From: Hypoxylon rubiginosum
Lineage: Eukaryota > Ascomycota > Sordariomycetes > Xylariales > Hypoxylaceae
Length of the DNA: 64,000 nucleotides
Assembly: GCA_902806565.1 (NCBI GenBank)
Contig: CADCXA010000025.1
Location: 1,116,001 to 1,180,000, forward strand
Direction: 5' to 3'
Position numbers and translations under genes: made by a program. Below the pieces are notes generated by a model that did not search any database, was not told where the DNA came from, and saw nothing but the letters and a program-made list of their open reading frames with translations. This document shows positions 1-11,914 of this stretch, piece by piece. Each line of letters opens with the position of its first letter. Positions within the stretch are counted from its first letter, which is position 1.

Positions 1-3000
1 CTATCAACTTGTTCATCCGTGGCAACTATGTTCAGCAGCAAGCGTTATAAAGCGCGCACGTTTACTAATGACTTGCTTGCATCTCTTTGCCGTCGGTAGC
101 GTGGTAGCGTGACAAGATTTGACTAGATCCGGATCAGACAAGTCTCCAAGAAGGCAATTTATAAGTCTCCTGTTTAGCATCAAGCGTGATGTGCATCTAT
201 ATCGTGCCCTTAAGACCCCAAGAGGCCCTAAGCAACATACGGAGCTCTGCAGCAATACTATACTACCCTAAGTGCTACCGACTCCGTGACCTCCGGTACA
301 TTGTACATGTATAGTCCCGGCATCTTGAACGCCTATCCTTATCGAACGTGCCTTTCGGCAACCTCAGTTTTCGAAAAGTCGCTACGATCCAAGCAATCAG
401 TACTCAAAAGACACACCGCTTCGCGGATTGTCTGCTTCCTTCTAAATAGACAGTCCACACTACCATTCATAGTCTCACACCACTCCGGCTTTGGTTGGCG
501 GTGCGAGACCTAGCGTTTTCGGACGAAGTTGATAGCCGTTCCAACTTGCAAAACTTACACCGTTCAAGATAGGTACAAAGAGCGACCTCGGAATATAATC
601 GGTGACTAGCTCGCACTTCCATTCTGTCAGCCTCAGCTCTAATATACTTCCGTCATCACGAGAATCCTATCACATCTAGTTTCGTTAGATCGCGCTAGCT
701 TGACAAAAGTGGTAGAGCTTCAAAAAGCCAAGTCGTGTCTTTCCTACCGAGCATCACTTAATCGAGTGCCCTGCAGGATCGATCTTAGAGATGGAGGAAA
801 AAAAGAAATCGCCAGAAAGCGGTGGACGACGCAATTCGCCCTAGCTATCACAAGGGCACGGCACTGGCGACCTTGGTGTCTCAGAGGCTTGCAGTAAGGA
901 ATGTAGAATACCTACCACACCACGAATAGTGCCGGCCAAGAACTGGGCAAAATAGTTCGCTACTCACACTATCCAGCCTCCCATTAGTATACTTACCCCA
1001 AGTTACGCAATGCCGGAGCTCCCAAGATGGTAACACCCTTTACATCCTTTACTAGGCTGTCGTGTTACGTACCTATCTGCAGGTCAAGACATACATGCAC
1101 TCTGCATATCGACGAGGAGAATTTTTTTTTCATTATAGTCTGTCAAGATGTATTAAGGATGAGATCTAGTCTCTGGGTGGGCTTCATCATGCATTTCTAT
1201 CGTCCCCATGCCGAATCCAGTGGGCTGCGTCGAGCATGCAGTCTAGACGGAGTTATTGATGAAAGAGTTGCTACACAGCATGACCTCTAGACCCTTGACT
1301 GCAGCATTATAATTGTAGGCAAAGGTGAGGTGTCAGAAGTTGGCCTCAGAAGTTAATCTGAGCAGCCAGCCGCAGTCAGGTAAGGCTATAATGGCACCGT
1401 CATGTAATTGGAAGACTCGTGGATTATCGGTCGAATAGAATGAATGTCTTAAAATCTTTATCAACTGCGCTATCTGCGGTTGTGCTACAATACGATGTAT
1501 GTAGAAAGCGCACGGACCATTAAGGGTATACCTAAGCTGCATTTTATATGCACCCTTACGTCGTTAAACCATACTAAAATAGAAATCTAAGGGAAAAAAC
1601 TGGGGAATCCCATTCCCGAATTGCCCTGTCGCCCAAGAACCTTGGAACTCGAAGAAGAACTCGGGTCCCTTAGTTCCTCTATCGCCTCTATCTTAATATG
1701 TATTTCTCTCCAAAAAGACAAGGGCAAAAAAATAATAAGCATTTCTCTTCCTCTCTCTCTTCAACCCCTCCCCCTCCTTCTCCCCTCCCCCACCAACCCA
1801 TTATGCCCACCACCCAACCTCGCAGCCTTCGCCAACCTTTTTCATGAAGATACTTCTCTACCTTTTAAGAGTCAACTGACCAGTAACGAGAGACACCGAT
1901 CAGCTCATCCATGATCTACACTCGCTACCCAATTCCCCCAGCCTACCCCCACCCCTATCCGATATGCTACTACTGTATGTACTTGTACTATGTGTCTATG
2001 TGTGCCGAAATGCCCTGCCAGCCTGCCAGATGGTTTAGAAACCCTGACGGCCAAACGGATGACCTGCCTGGGGGTCTGGGGGCCATGGCTTGCCCTCGCA
2101 GGCCTTGCAGGCTGGCGCTTCGGCGTTCCAAACAACGTCGCATCTTGTCCTTCCCGCACCACTACAATACGCCAATTCGACACTCACCGCCTCGCCGTTT
2201 GTTAACCTCGAAAAGAAAGAAGATGAAAATTTTCTTCCGCAGCTTGCGCTTGCAGCAACACCCCCCGGCCAATGTCTCTTTCTCTATGGTCTATGGTGTG
2301 CCGTTCCCGTTCTCTGCATCTAGCCATATAAACGCCCTCGTCCTATATGCCCGTTATGCAGTGCGATAGGATTCAGATGTATCATGTCGCAAGCTTCCCT
2401 TCGCGGGTCCTAGTAAGACGTCCTGCCGATCGGCTCATCTAATTTCCCACCTTCGCCCGCGATATTATACGTCTTTATATGTCTATCTTGCGGTGAAGGC
2501 GTCGAGACTTCCCTTACCGCACGCTCATTGGTGTGGGCGAACATTGTCGTCGCAATACGAATGATGCAGAAGGGGGGGGGAAGGGTTGCTTCAGAAAATA
2601 TCACCTAGCACTTAAAAACATCCCTGTCAAGCGATAGTCGGTCCAATCCCTTCATACATATCGGCTAATGAGGCAAGCCGCAAAAGCCTCGACGGAGTGA
2701 GGGGCGACAAGGGTCAGAGTTGGCATGTTGGATCTCAACTCCGATCGCGTGGGGAAATCGTCTGACCAGTCACCGACGAGCACTAATGCACGGCTGACCG
2801 CAGTCACGGGGAGGTCTGCCAGCCTTGACTACACCTCAACCTGCCCAGGTCGGCGCCGACGCGGAGAGCGTCTAGTGTAACGGAGGCACATGCAACTTCG
2901 TGGCCGTCGTACAGCATGATAATTGCCTTCCAGCATCGACATCGACGATTTCTTTTTAAGTGCCAAGGGCTCTAGATGGACTGTTTTCCCTCTCACCGGT

Positions 3001-5600
3001 CTAGTCTGCTTTAATTGGTCCTGGCATTGCTCGAAAACTGCTCATTACTCTACTGCGTCCCCGATCACAACTGTTGAATTAATTAGGCAAGACAGCCTTA
3101 AGCTTTGTGCCTCAAAGTCGGGTAAGTATCTGCAAGCATAAGGCTAAGCGTCGTTGCCATCGCATCAGAGACGTTACGTTCAATATTCAGGTCCAACCTA
3201 CAAATCTTAGTTATCGCGCCTCGAAGCGTGGCGCTTTGGAATCCCCTTTGATTATTGGACGACTCCACATCTTGTCAAGCCGCTATCAGTGGGATACCGA
3301 ACTTGGACCCTGTACGACGACGACGACGACCCCTAGGTCTTTGAAACTAACCGACATTTCTGCTGTAGGTTCCCGTCTCACAGGAATCACGATGGTAAGG
3401 GCTATCGTGGCAATGATAGGATCGGCCAACGGCAAACGTATGACTTGTCAAATCGTTCACCAACAACGCTAGATAGGGGCCATCTGGATTTTTCGGCTCC
3501 TTGCGACGCTCGTGTCATAACCCACATGGACCACTAGGTACGGCGCGATGCGGCCGCGTGATCTCGGCGCCATTCTAGTGGGACAGAAAATATGTCGAAA
3601 TTGCTGGCGACTATGCTGTCAGGAGAATAACACGACTGAGCCAAGTCGGTAGACTACATAGCTTAGACAGCCCGTGCTAAGCGCAACGTTGGCTTTCGAA
3701 GTCTCACACGGCGCTAAGTATCAATACATCCAGACAGTTGGTTACTAACATTGTGTAACACTCCAGATACAAGCAACACATGGGTAAACCGGGCGCCGCT
3801 ACCATGTCTTGCATCAGTTCCACCTACACGTGCATTTCAAAGGTTATTTTTGAATTTTTCGTAATTTTTTATCTTTTGACTGACTGGACCTCAGCGTCAT
3901 CGTTGCTCTGCTATATTGGGTGACTTTAGGAACGTTTGCCCAAGTTTAGACGTCCGCGGAAGGTGAATACCTTTTGCAACGCTACACTGCCTATGAAACT
4001 ATACACGCATGCAAGCACTTCGTGCTACGGTAGGGGGAAAATAAAGGGCAACCGTTGGGTTATCTAAGACCGAACCCCCCTTGGCTGTGGCTCATTGGCC
4101 CGTTGGTGCCGAGAACCCACGAGGCAACCTGGGGTGATTTTTTCGCCCTTTGTGCTATGCTATGTGGCCTTGGACACACGCCGAGTTCCCAAGTCTCCGT
4201 CCCTGCGGCATTTCGAAATGGCGAAACGGTACTCGTCGCCACTGGAATGGTTCGGGCATCCCGTCGGTTTGGGACCCAGTCGGACACGGACCAGTCTAGG
4301 CCGAAGATAGGGAGTAAGGGCGGTTCCATGTTATGCATGGCCTTGCTTTTTTTCTTTTTCCTTGGGAAGCCATCCCTGCGTTGCTAGACGGTGTCCCGAC
4401 GGACACCGCCGACAGCACTGGGGATGGGCTGGTTTTATAAACACATCAACGTCATCCTCCTTCTCCCTAGGGATATATTTGTTAGGATTCCAGATCTTCA
4501 AGATGATATCTGACAAGTCTGCCAGTCTGATCCCGGGGTTGCACCTTGTTTGCTCCGGTACGAAGAGAACTGACATGTTTGTCGGCAGACCGCTACTACT
4601 TGACAACGAGATCCTAGATTGAATGGACTTTGATGGTGTTGAGCCTTTGCTGCGGCGGAAAACGCGCCGTCTATACGGGCTAGACACGTATGATGATGTA
4701 CGTGCCCCCGAAGACATCGTGATATATTTCGGTGTTCGAGAGCAAACTATGCCTGCTAGCTGCGCAAGGGAGGCTGCGTTGTTCTAACGTCTTAAGCTAG
4801 TTTCTAGGAGACCTTGGATGACGAGCCCGTATTTCTCTGTCGTGCTGTGGAGGTGAAGGGAAATAGGGGAGCATAGGATTCGTAGGACTTGGCGAGTATG
4901 ATTTCTTCTGGATGGGACCAACGAGGACGTAGGCAGCTCGCGGATTGAGATTGCTGACTTACCACTCCAGGCGGATTGAGACGGAGGATATATTCTTGGC
5001 GTAGCGTATTCACGAATTTGAGTCTCGACACCCTTGAAGGAGTTATAGTACGTTTAAAATGTTTGGAGGAGGTCTACAGTTACATAATATAGAGGCCTAT
5101 TCCTATTCTCCTGGTTCTGCGCTAAAATGGCGATATAATTCCCTCCTTGGTATGTAATGAGTAAACTAGGTAGATAGGCTTTGATTGAGTTCAGCTATAC
5201 ATTTGTCACGAAAAGGAAATCAACTTCTCTTCGGGTAAATATAGTGTATAAGTTTCGTTAATCACGCAAAACACAGGGAGATATATATCTTATCCCGGTC
5301 GCGTAGTTTTGTCCGGGAAAAACATTCACAAATCTTAATACGAAATAACTTGACTTTGCACATGCCAAAAAAGGTACTCAGTGGCATACAAACTAATACC
5401 TCGTCTATCTGTAGACGTTATCCACCAAGGATAATTCAAGTGACTGAGTTATAAGATGTAGGTATGTAGGTAGGTAAGTAAGCCCCTATTCCCGAATACT
5501 ATATGCCCTCAAGGCTAAATCTTGATATCTGATGTCTTGTAAAGTGAAGTGCCCCCTTCTCACCTACGTACCCAGCTATTCACACCCATAACCACCTGTC
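1..5600. other. Gene-poor region, no convincing gene
   Basis: I see no gene I can defend here. Open frames are short (mostly under 130 codons), overlap each other and match no family I recognise. A pyrimidine-rich patch lies at about 1740-1800, an A/T-rich stretch at 5040-5350, and a short CGA repeat at 3314-3330. The only frames that look slightly protein-like are two on the minus strand at 4331-5031, listed separately. No transposon terminal repeats or reverse transcriptase motifs are visible, although old unrecognisable relics are possible. Confidence 0.5.
4331..5031 (-). other. Possible hypothetical ORFs (two minus-strand frames)
   Basis: Two ATG-started minus-strand frames lie in tandem: 5031-4804 (75 codons) and 4717-4331 (128 codons). 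The second contains a plausible globular stretch (LADLSDIILKIWNP) followed by an acidic segment, but then ends in a Lys/Glu-rich tail before the stop. I recognise no family, and no splice junction clearly joins the two frames. They may be chance frames or the remains of a gene. Weak support only. Confidence 0.15.
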
Positions 5601-6595
5601 CTACGAAGCAGTAGCAGCAGCAGTAGCGGTGGCAGCCGCTGCCTCCTCTCTCCTTCTCTCGGCCTCCACCGTCTTCTTATACTCGACCCAATCGTCGCTC
5701 CTAGGGAACGGCTCAGTCGGCACGTTCTCCCCCTCCACGCCCAAGAAAGCGCATAGCGGTACCCACTGCCACAACAGGAGTCAGTAATCACTTCTATTTA
5801 AGGCTTAAGAAATCATGTCTCGAGAGTAACGACTCTTAAATCATTCCTAACATGGAAACCCTTTAACTCCCGAAACTTGCTGAATACGGCGAAAGAACAG
5901 AAAGGGAACTCTTGATGTTACGTACGCCGTCGCCGGGCTTATACTCGAGGAACTTCCTCCCTTGGTCCCGGGCCAGGGACCGTACGAGTGCGTTGTGGGC
6001 GCGGTACGCGGCGCGCCCGTGCTTCGGCAGGTCGTCGGCCCAGCAGTGGTGGTGATAGCGGCCCGACAGGGGCGCCATGGGCGACGGGTTCGGCACCGGC
6101 GCGTGCGTGTGCGAGTGCCACAGCGTAGATTCCATGGACGCCAGCCACGCCTCTTCGGTGTGCCGTACCGATAAGATGATGGACGCTTCTGGGTACGCGG
6201 CCATGAGCTCGGCCGGGAAGATGGCGGCTGGGTAGTCGGATAGGGCCTGGAGAAGACGCGGAACAATATCCATTGTGAGAATGAAGTCTAGGGTCTTACT
6301 GCTGATGGGCGTGGCGCACCTCGTAATTCCCAAGGATCTGATCGAACCTCTCCCTATCGTAGGGCTCGCCGCGGCCTTCGAACTTGGCGTCTAAGGCCTC
6401 GATCCATAGGGCTTGATGGCGGTTCTTGCCCACCTCACGCATATGGTACACGGGCCCGATTCCCAGTCGCTCGAGCGCGTCCGCGAGTGCTAGATGTACG
6501 CATCTGGTCATGAGCTCGAATAACTCTTATCGAGAATATAAGGGGTTCACACATTGAGTCCCGGTGCGGGGCATTCCTAATATGAGGACCTTCAT
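5601..6595 (-). CDS. Sulfotransferase-like P-loop protein (Sulfotransfer_4 type)
   Basis: Rebuilt as four exons: 6595-6553, 6489-6320, 6246-5926 and 5765-5601, giving 232 residues. The start is the ATG just before a P-loop at residues 7-15 (GMPRTGTQS), the PAPS 5'-phosphate-binding signature of this large fungal family. The first intron (63 nt) splits the Ser codon after GTQ, and the joined text reads GTQSLADALERLG, as expected. Other family marks are YHMREVGKNRHQALW in exon 2, LSDYPAAIFPAEL at the start of exon 3, and KPGDGWVPLCAFLGV across the last junction. The C-terminus is an Ala/Thr tail from a GCA/GCT repeat. Members are often misnamed NAD-dependent epimerases. The substrate is unknown; a cytosolic small-molecule sulfotransferase is the usual inference. 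Introns 2 and 3 are 73 and 160 nt. Confidence 0.85.
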
Positions 6596-7085
6596 CTCCT
6601 TGTTTTCGTTATTAGATAATTAAAAGACAAGATATTGTAAATATGTTCGTCAATTGGTGAGAGCCTTGTGGTATGCGTGTTGAGCTGTGAGATTTTATAC
6701 ACATGATATATACACGAAGTTCGCTCGATTCCGGGTGAAACCCGGTATTATCCGAGATGCCTTCTTCGCTTGCCTATCTTGGACTTGATAGGGCTTGGTA
6801 GCTCTAAGGAGGAGTGAAGACTAAATGGCTCAAAAGCACATGGTCCTCTCAACCCTTGATGTCTGGATTGCTCGATTGCGTAACTTGATGGACGCAGTGT
6901 CGACATTTGGTTAGTCATCTGATCCACTTCAGCCTATCCAGGTTGGCGTTTCGAAGAGATGTGCTTTTGGAAGAGGGTAGAGGGTATAGATTCTAAACCC
7001 TGTAGGTTGCCTAGAGCCGTAAAATGCGGCTTGGGTTAAAGCTGGTATTGTACAGTCCCGTATCCTTAAACTTGATGAATTCTTG
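6596..7085. other. Intergenic spacer between two minus-strand genes
   Basis: 490 bases holding the 3' flank of the mitochondrial membrane protein gene and the upstream region of the sulfotransferase-like gene. I see no open frame of interest and no clear promoter motif beyond A/T-rich patches near 6610-6650. Confidence 0.5.
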
Positions 7086-8108
7086 TCACCTCGACCTGGC
7101 GGCGAGGCGAGCTATTGCAGGATCCTTTTCGATCTTCACTATCCTGTCCAAGGCTTGCCCTTCCTCTAGCGCATAGGCTGACCTGATATCCAGCTTGTAC
7201 TTTACGCCTCCGATCACAATAGGAGCAAACCCCTCTCCTGTCAATCCACGTTGGAGGCTTGCGAAGACCTTTGAAACAGCTTGGCCTGCATGGCGGAATG
7301 GTGCGGTCATCAGGTGGTTCATCTCATACTCGCGCTCCTTCTTCAGTCGGGCCTCCTCCTCCTGCTTCATAAGTATTTTTTTATGCTCTGAGCGAGTTTT
7401 CTTGTTGCGGTTGTACATGGCGGCCTTCATGACAACATCGTTCGGGTCGGCCTCGAAGCGTCGTAACGGCACAAACGGAAATGGTACGTTCCGCCGCGCT
7501 TCGATTTCGAGACGGACCGGCGCGACTACTGCTGGGCCCGGCCCTTTGACTTTCCGGGCCGGTAACACCTTGATGGAACGGATGACACCTGCTGGCATCA
7601 GAGCAAATCTGGTTCCGAAGCCGGTCATGAGTATGCCGACTAGACCCATGCCGGCCACGACCACTGGACTGGTGCCATCCGGGACGTTATAGACGTTAAA
7701 ATACAGATTAAAAGCAGCAGCTGTGACGCAAAAGAGACCGCCCATATAGCTCGAGAATAAGAATATCTTGCCGGGCTCCGCCTCATACAAAGTCGTCGCG
7801 GTCGACCTTTCTGCGAGGTTCTGGGCGTAGCTTAGAGAAACTTGTAGATTCTTTGCTAAAGGTGGAGCGGAAGTCTTTGGTGTTCCTGCGGCTTTAGGGG
7901 TTTCCGTTAGGATTTTCTTCGGGATTTTCTTCGGAGATGTAGGTTTCGCCTTTGCCGTCGCGTATAATCGATTACTTGTTCGAGCCAGGGCCGGCTGCCG
8001 CCGGCGCAGGACTGCGGTGGGTTGGCCAGAGATCTTGAAAGCCTGGAGCGAGCTGCGATAGAGCATGGGTTGGGCGCACCCTCGACATATCGATATCGAT
8101 GCTGCCAT
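7086..8108 (-). CDS. TMEM70/TMEM186/TMEM223-like mitochondrial membrane protein
   Basis: Uninterrupted frame of 340 residues. The first ~55 residues are rich in Arg, Ser, Ala and Gln and almost free of acidic residues, as in a mitochondrial presequence. A basic Pro/Lys linker follows (residues ~55-80). Two hydrophobic helices lie at about 115-135 and 148-170, separated by a short turn, which matches the paired-helix topology of the TMEM70/186/223 family. A charged helix rich in Lys/Glu (about 240-265) follows, and the C-terminus is soluble. In animals the family acts in assembly of respiratory complexes; a similar inner-membrane role here is inference. It shares a 434-bp divergent promoter with PDX1, another mitochondrial protein. 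The family call rests on topology and general resemblance. Confidence 0.6.
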   Translation of the reverse strand: MAASISICRGCAQPMLYRSSLQAFKISGQPTAVLRRRQPALARTSNRLYATAKAKPTSPKKIPKKILTETPKAAGTPKTSAPPLAKNLQVSLSYAQNLAERSTATTLYEAEPGKIFLFSSYMGGLFCVTAAAFNLYFNVYNVPDGTSPVVVAGMGLVGILMTGFGTRFALMPAGVIRSIKVLPARKVKGPGPAVVAPVRLEIEARRNVPFPFVPLRRFEADPNDVVMKAAMYNRNKKTRSEHKKILMKQEEEARLKKEREYEMNHLMTAPFRHAGQAVSKVFASLQRGLTGEGFAPIVIGGVKYKLDIRSAYALEEGQALDRIVKIEKDPAIARLAARSR

Positions 8109-8542
8109 TGAGTCTCATAGGTCTGAGGGAAAAGATGAGAATTGATCAATTATTACATGTCTGAGTAAGGAACGAGAGAAATCCCTATAGCAGGGAATTA
8201 GAGAGTGGATTGTTAGAATATCTGAATACCTCTTAAGTCGATAATCGTGAGAGACTTCGGATTGATAGAACTTTTTGGTGGAGCTCACCCTTGAAGCGGG
8301 CCGTATTATGTAAGTTAAGCTCCGAGGGGCAGGGACGCAGGCTGGCAGGGCGGCAGGGCGGTAAAATGTTACAGCGTCCCTCGTCCTTGATCCCTGTTCC
8401 CTCCGAGGATTCGGTTGAGGCCGGAGATTCCCCAACAAGCTCAGCAACATTTGTTCATAAGCTCCGACTGCGCGATCCCTACCTCACCACGACAAAAAAA
8501 AAGGCTCAATTGAGCTTCACCTTTCTCCTTGAGAAGCGGACA
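8109..8542. promoter_or_regulatory. Shared divergent promoter of two mitochondrial genes
   Basis: The start codons of the TMEM-like gene (minus) and PDX1 (plus) are 434 bases apart with no other gene between. A short A-tract (8494-8502) and a pyrimidine stretch (8518-8530) lie just upstream of the PDX1 start. Co-regulation of the two mitochondrial genes is an inference from geometry. Confidence 0.5.
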
Positions 8543-9873
8543 ATGGCATCTTTCGTAACGGCAACTCGCCTAACAGCACGGCTTGTAAGCCGGCGCGTTA
8601 CTCAAGATGCCGGTACTCGAGGTATTTTGATCGATTTAGACCTCTACCGCAGCATCGAAAGCTAATACAAAGGGCCCTAGGTTTTCGCACATCTGCTGCG
8701 GCGCTCGCAGCACAAAATTTCACCATGCCAGCTCTGTCCCCGACAATGACAGAGGGCAATATCGCGACCTGGAAGATCAAGGAGGGCGACTCATACTCTG
8801 CCGGCGATGTCATCCTAGAAATCGAGACCGACAAGGCGACTATGGACGTCGAGGCGCAAGACGACGGTATCCTTATGAAGATCATGCAGGGCGACGGAAG
8901 TAAGAATGTGGAAGTCGGCACGCGAATTGGCGTCATTGCAGAGCCCGGAGACGATATCAGCCAACTGGAGCTTCCTGCGGATGAGCAGCCTGCGCAGAAG
9001 GAAGCCAAGAAGGAGGAGCCATCGCAGCAACAGCAGTCCCAGGAGGCCACCGCCCCAGAGAAGTCAAGTGGTCCGAAGAAGACCGGGGAAAAGGCTCCGC
9101 CGCAAAAATACCCTCTCTACCCATCCGTGGAGCACCTGATCAAAGAGAACGGGCTGGATGAGTCTGCTATTAGCGAGATGATCCCCACTGGTCCTGCTGG
9201 TCGATTGCTGAAGGGTGACGTCCTCGCATATCTCGGCAAAGTACCCGCCAATAGGCCGGAGGAAATCAAGACACGATTCGATCATAACTCCCATCTAGAT
9301 CTCTCCAACGTCAAGGTTGCTGCTCCTAAAGAAGCGCCAAAGAAGATGGAAAAGGCAGAAGTACCCATCCCCGAGGACCTGCTAGTATCCTTGCCTATAT
9401 CACTCGCAACAGTTATTGAAGTGCAAAAGAAGGTCGAGGCTACTCTGGACACTTTCGTGCCGCTGTCAACTTTTATTGCGAGGGCTACAGAATTAGCCAA
9501 CGACGAGTTGCCTTTACCATCGAACTACAAGCCAACGACTGATGAACTATTCAACCAGGTCCTAGGACTAGACAAAACTGGTCCAAGAGGCTCTCGTGGT
9601 TACTACCTTCCGCAAATATCCGCCCTACCTACGCCGTCCTTTACTGGTGTTGCACCAAAGCCCAAGGCGAAGGTAGACATTATCGACTTCCTAGCCGGTT
9701 CAGCAAAGAAACCTGTTCCTAAAGTGCGAAGGCCCGGGCCCCACTCGGGCATCTCTACTGGTTCCAACGTATTTAGCCTCACCGTGCCGAAGACCGAGGA
9801 ACAACGAGCCAAAGCGTTCCTGCAGAGAGTCAAGGCGGTGCTAGAGGGCGAGCCTGGCAGACTTGTCTTATAA
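8543..9873 (+). CDS. PDX1: Pyruvate dehydrogenase complex protein X (E3-binding protein)
   Basis: Two exons, 8543-8612 and 8681-9873 (68-nt intron with GCTAAT branch site), giving 420 residues. Residues 1-~30 form a basic mitochondrial presequence; the splice reads DAGFRTSAAALAAQNFTMPALSPTM, so the ATG at MPALSPTM is internal and not the start. A lipoyl domain spans about 37-115 with the lipoylated lysine K75 in ETDKATMDV. A Glu/Gln/Lys-rich linker follows. The peripheral subunit-binding domain is at about 167-208 (YPSVEHLIKENGL ... GRLLKGDVLAYL). The C-terminal half lacks the acetyltransferase HxxxDG motif, which separates this protein from the catalytic E2. In fungi this subunit anchors dihydrolipoamide dehydrogenase to the E2 core in the matrix. 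Confidence 0.95.
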
Positions 9874-10140
9874 GCGAGGGTTTTTTAAAAAGGGGGAGCA
9901 CTTTAGATACTGTAACTATAGAGCCTGTAATGTTGACACGGGAGCACCGATAGATTATACACTAGGATTATATATACTCTGTATCTTCTGGATACCAAAT
10001 TTGAAGGTCGTCTACGAAGTCTATTACCAATAGACACGGACGGGACATCTTTCTCTTCAATTATCGCACTTGATATGTTAGTCGACGTGAGACGGGAGTC
10101 CCTACCTAGGTATATACAACAAATGATGTAAAACCTCCTA

Positions 10141-11233
10141 TCATAGTGCATCAGAGCAGAACCCATACTGCTCCGTGTGCAATCGCCAATGAGCAGTAAC
10201 CTCCAAGAGCCCCTGCAGTCTTACTAGCGCGCCCGCGAACACCAAGACATGCATCCAGTTGTGGCTCTGGCCAAGCAGGTCGAAGGTGCCGGGGAACCAG
10301 CGCTCCGGGATCCTCGCGGCGTACACGGCGGCGCCGGTGAAGTTGACAAGAGCCAGGCCGAGGAACGACCCCAGCCCCATGCCGGCGCTTAGCTCGGCGC
10401 TTCCGAACCGCAAGAGCCCGTGGGCCACGGGCGCGAATAAGCTCGCCCCCAGGAAGCAGTACAGCAGGAAGCGCGCGGTCCGGTACGCGGGCTTCCGGAA
10501 TTCGGGTTGCAATGTGAACACGGCGCAGCCGAGCGCGGTGAAGGACAGCGCGGCGAGGTAGGAGTTGCGGAGGTGAGGGTCGCAGTAGAAGGCGAAGTGC
10601 GCGCCGGACACGCCGGTACCCCACATCACGAGTACGATGCCCAGGTGGTCGAGCTCGTTGCCGAATTTGTGCGTCGCCGCGCTGTGGTCCGAGAACGTGT
10701 GGAAGACCGTCGAGAGGACGAGGCAGACCGTCACGCTGAGGTTGTAGACACTGAGTGCAATTACGTCTTGGGTCCTAGCCGCATGGAGGCCGATGCCTAG
10801 CTCGAGGTACTGGTAGAGCGTGTATGCGAAGAATATGTCACCGAGTAGATGCGACCAGATGTTTGCTACCACTTACATTAGCCCGATGGCCTAGTTTTAA
10901 CAAAGAGTTTCGTACCTGTCTCATTATGAACGGCGAAGATACTAATAAGTGATTTTAGGTAGGAATATGAAGCTCGTCTATGGTCACTGTAAGTCTCAGC
11001 TACAAGGCTGTGAGTTATTGCTCTTACCGATAGCCCGTGAGGATGAAATCGTTATCCCTAGATGACTGAAGTAAGCGTTGTGACGCAAACCAGATGCATC
11101 CGTTATTTCTACCTTTGCCAGGGCACTGTGTCTCGGTCAGCGTTGTGTATCAACGGCGCCACGGAGCAAACCTACATATATCTTTCCAAGTCAGAAGACC
11201 TGGTTGGCTGGGCACTTTCGGCTTTGGGTCCAT
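10141..11233 (-). CDS. PAQR / haemolysin-III family seven-helix membrane protein
   Basis: Rebuilt as four exons: 11233-11172, 11057-11028, 10986-10916 and 10865-10141, giving 295 residues. The spliced N-terminus reads LLTWKDICRDNDFILTGYR and then FAVHNETANIWSHLLG, both hallmarks of the adiponectin-receptor-like family (yeast Izh proteins). Metal-site residues are present: H60 in NIWSH, S/H/D in the FHTFSDHS segment (H110, D114, H115) and the C-terminal pair H256/H260 in SHNWMHVLVF. About seven hydrophobic helices follow the first motif. Family members act in lipid, sterol and zinc homeostasis; the ligand here is unknown. The exon junctions upstream of 10865 are inferred: one intron is only 41 nt, and the first uses the weak donor GTTTGC. 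The last exon is certain. Confidence 0.85.
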
Positions 11234-11914
11234 CGTGGTTAAGGGGTATAAGAACGGAAGATGGTAGGAGAATACACTTTGAGAATCGATCAGAACGTAC
11301 GAAATACTCTTGCATCATCTCAGCGGAAGCCAGATGAAGGTGCAATTATCTGTCAAAAACACCACCATGAGGAGAAACGATGAATATGCAGGCCTCTCAG
11401 CCTCCAGCCTCGTAACTTCTCAAACCTCGAGGCTTCAGTTCACTTCCTAGAACAGTTAGTACGGCGGTTACTGGATGCTACCTAGGTACAATTGGTTCCG
11501 CGGGCGGGGAGCCGAATATCGAAGACGTCGTGTAACCAACACGGTGCCAACCGTCCAATAGGGCATAGTCGGGCGAAATTGAATATCCACGATGCCCTCA
11601 AGCCACCAAGCCACATGTTCCTACCAGACAGCCCAGAGTGGATGAGGTTGTTCTACAGCCTCACCAGGAAACTTCATGAGATTCAGAGATCAAGTAGCCA
11701 ATACTTCTAAGCGCAAGTAGGTAATAATAGACATCTTAGACAAACTAATGGAAATATCTACCTAGGTAGCGCTTAAGATGCATCGTGTAACCTGCATAAG
11801 TCGTTTATATCCATTGCGAGTGCAACCCTATCTCGACTCTACGATGGTCTATTCTGAGTCTCTTCTTAGCAGCTTAGAGTAATTGTATCATTTCTTTTGT
11901 TTCGCCCCTGAACG
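11234..11914. other. Divergent intergenic region
   Basis: Lies between the PAQR gene (minus) and the pseudogene (plus). It carries two copies of the CTACCTAGGTA-type palindrome (about 11478 and 11758). The open frames here do not resemble proteins I know. Confidence 0.45.

Noticed and set aside
8725..9873. PDX1 starting at the ATG of MPALSPTM
   Set aside because: The upstream exon supplies a mitochondrial presequence and splices in frame, so this ATG is internal.
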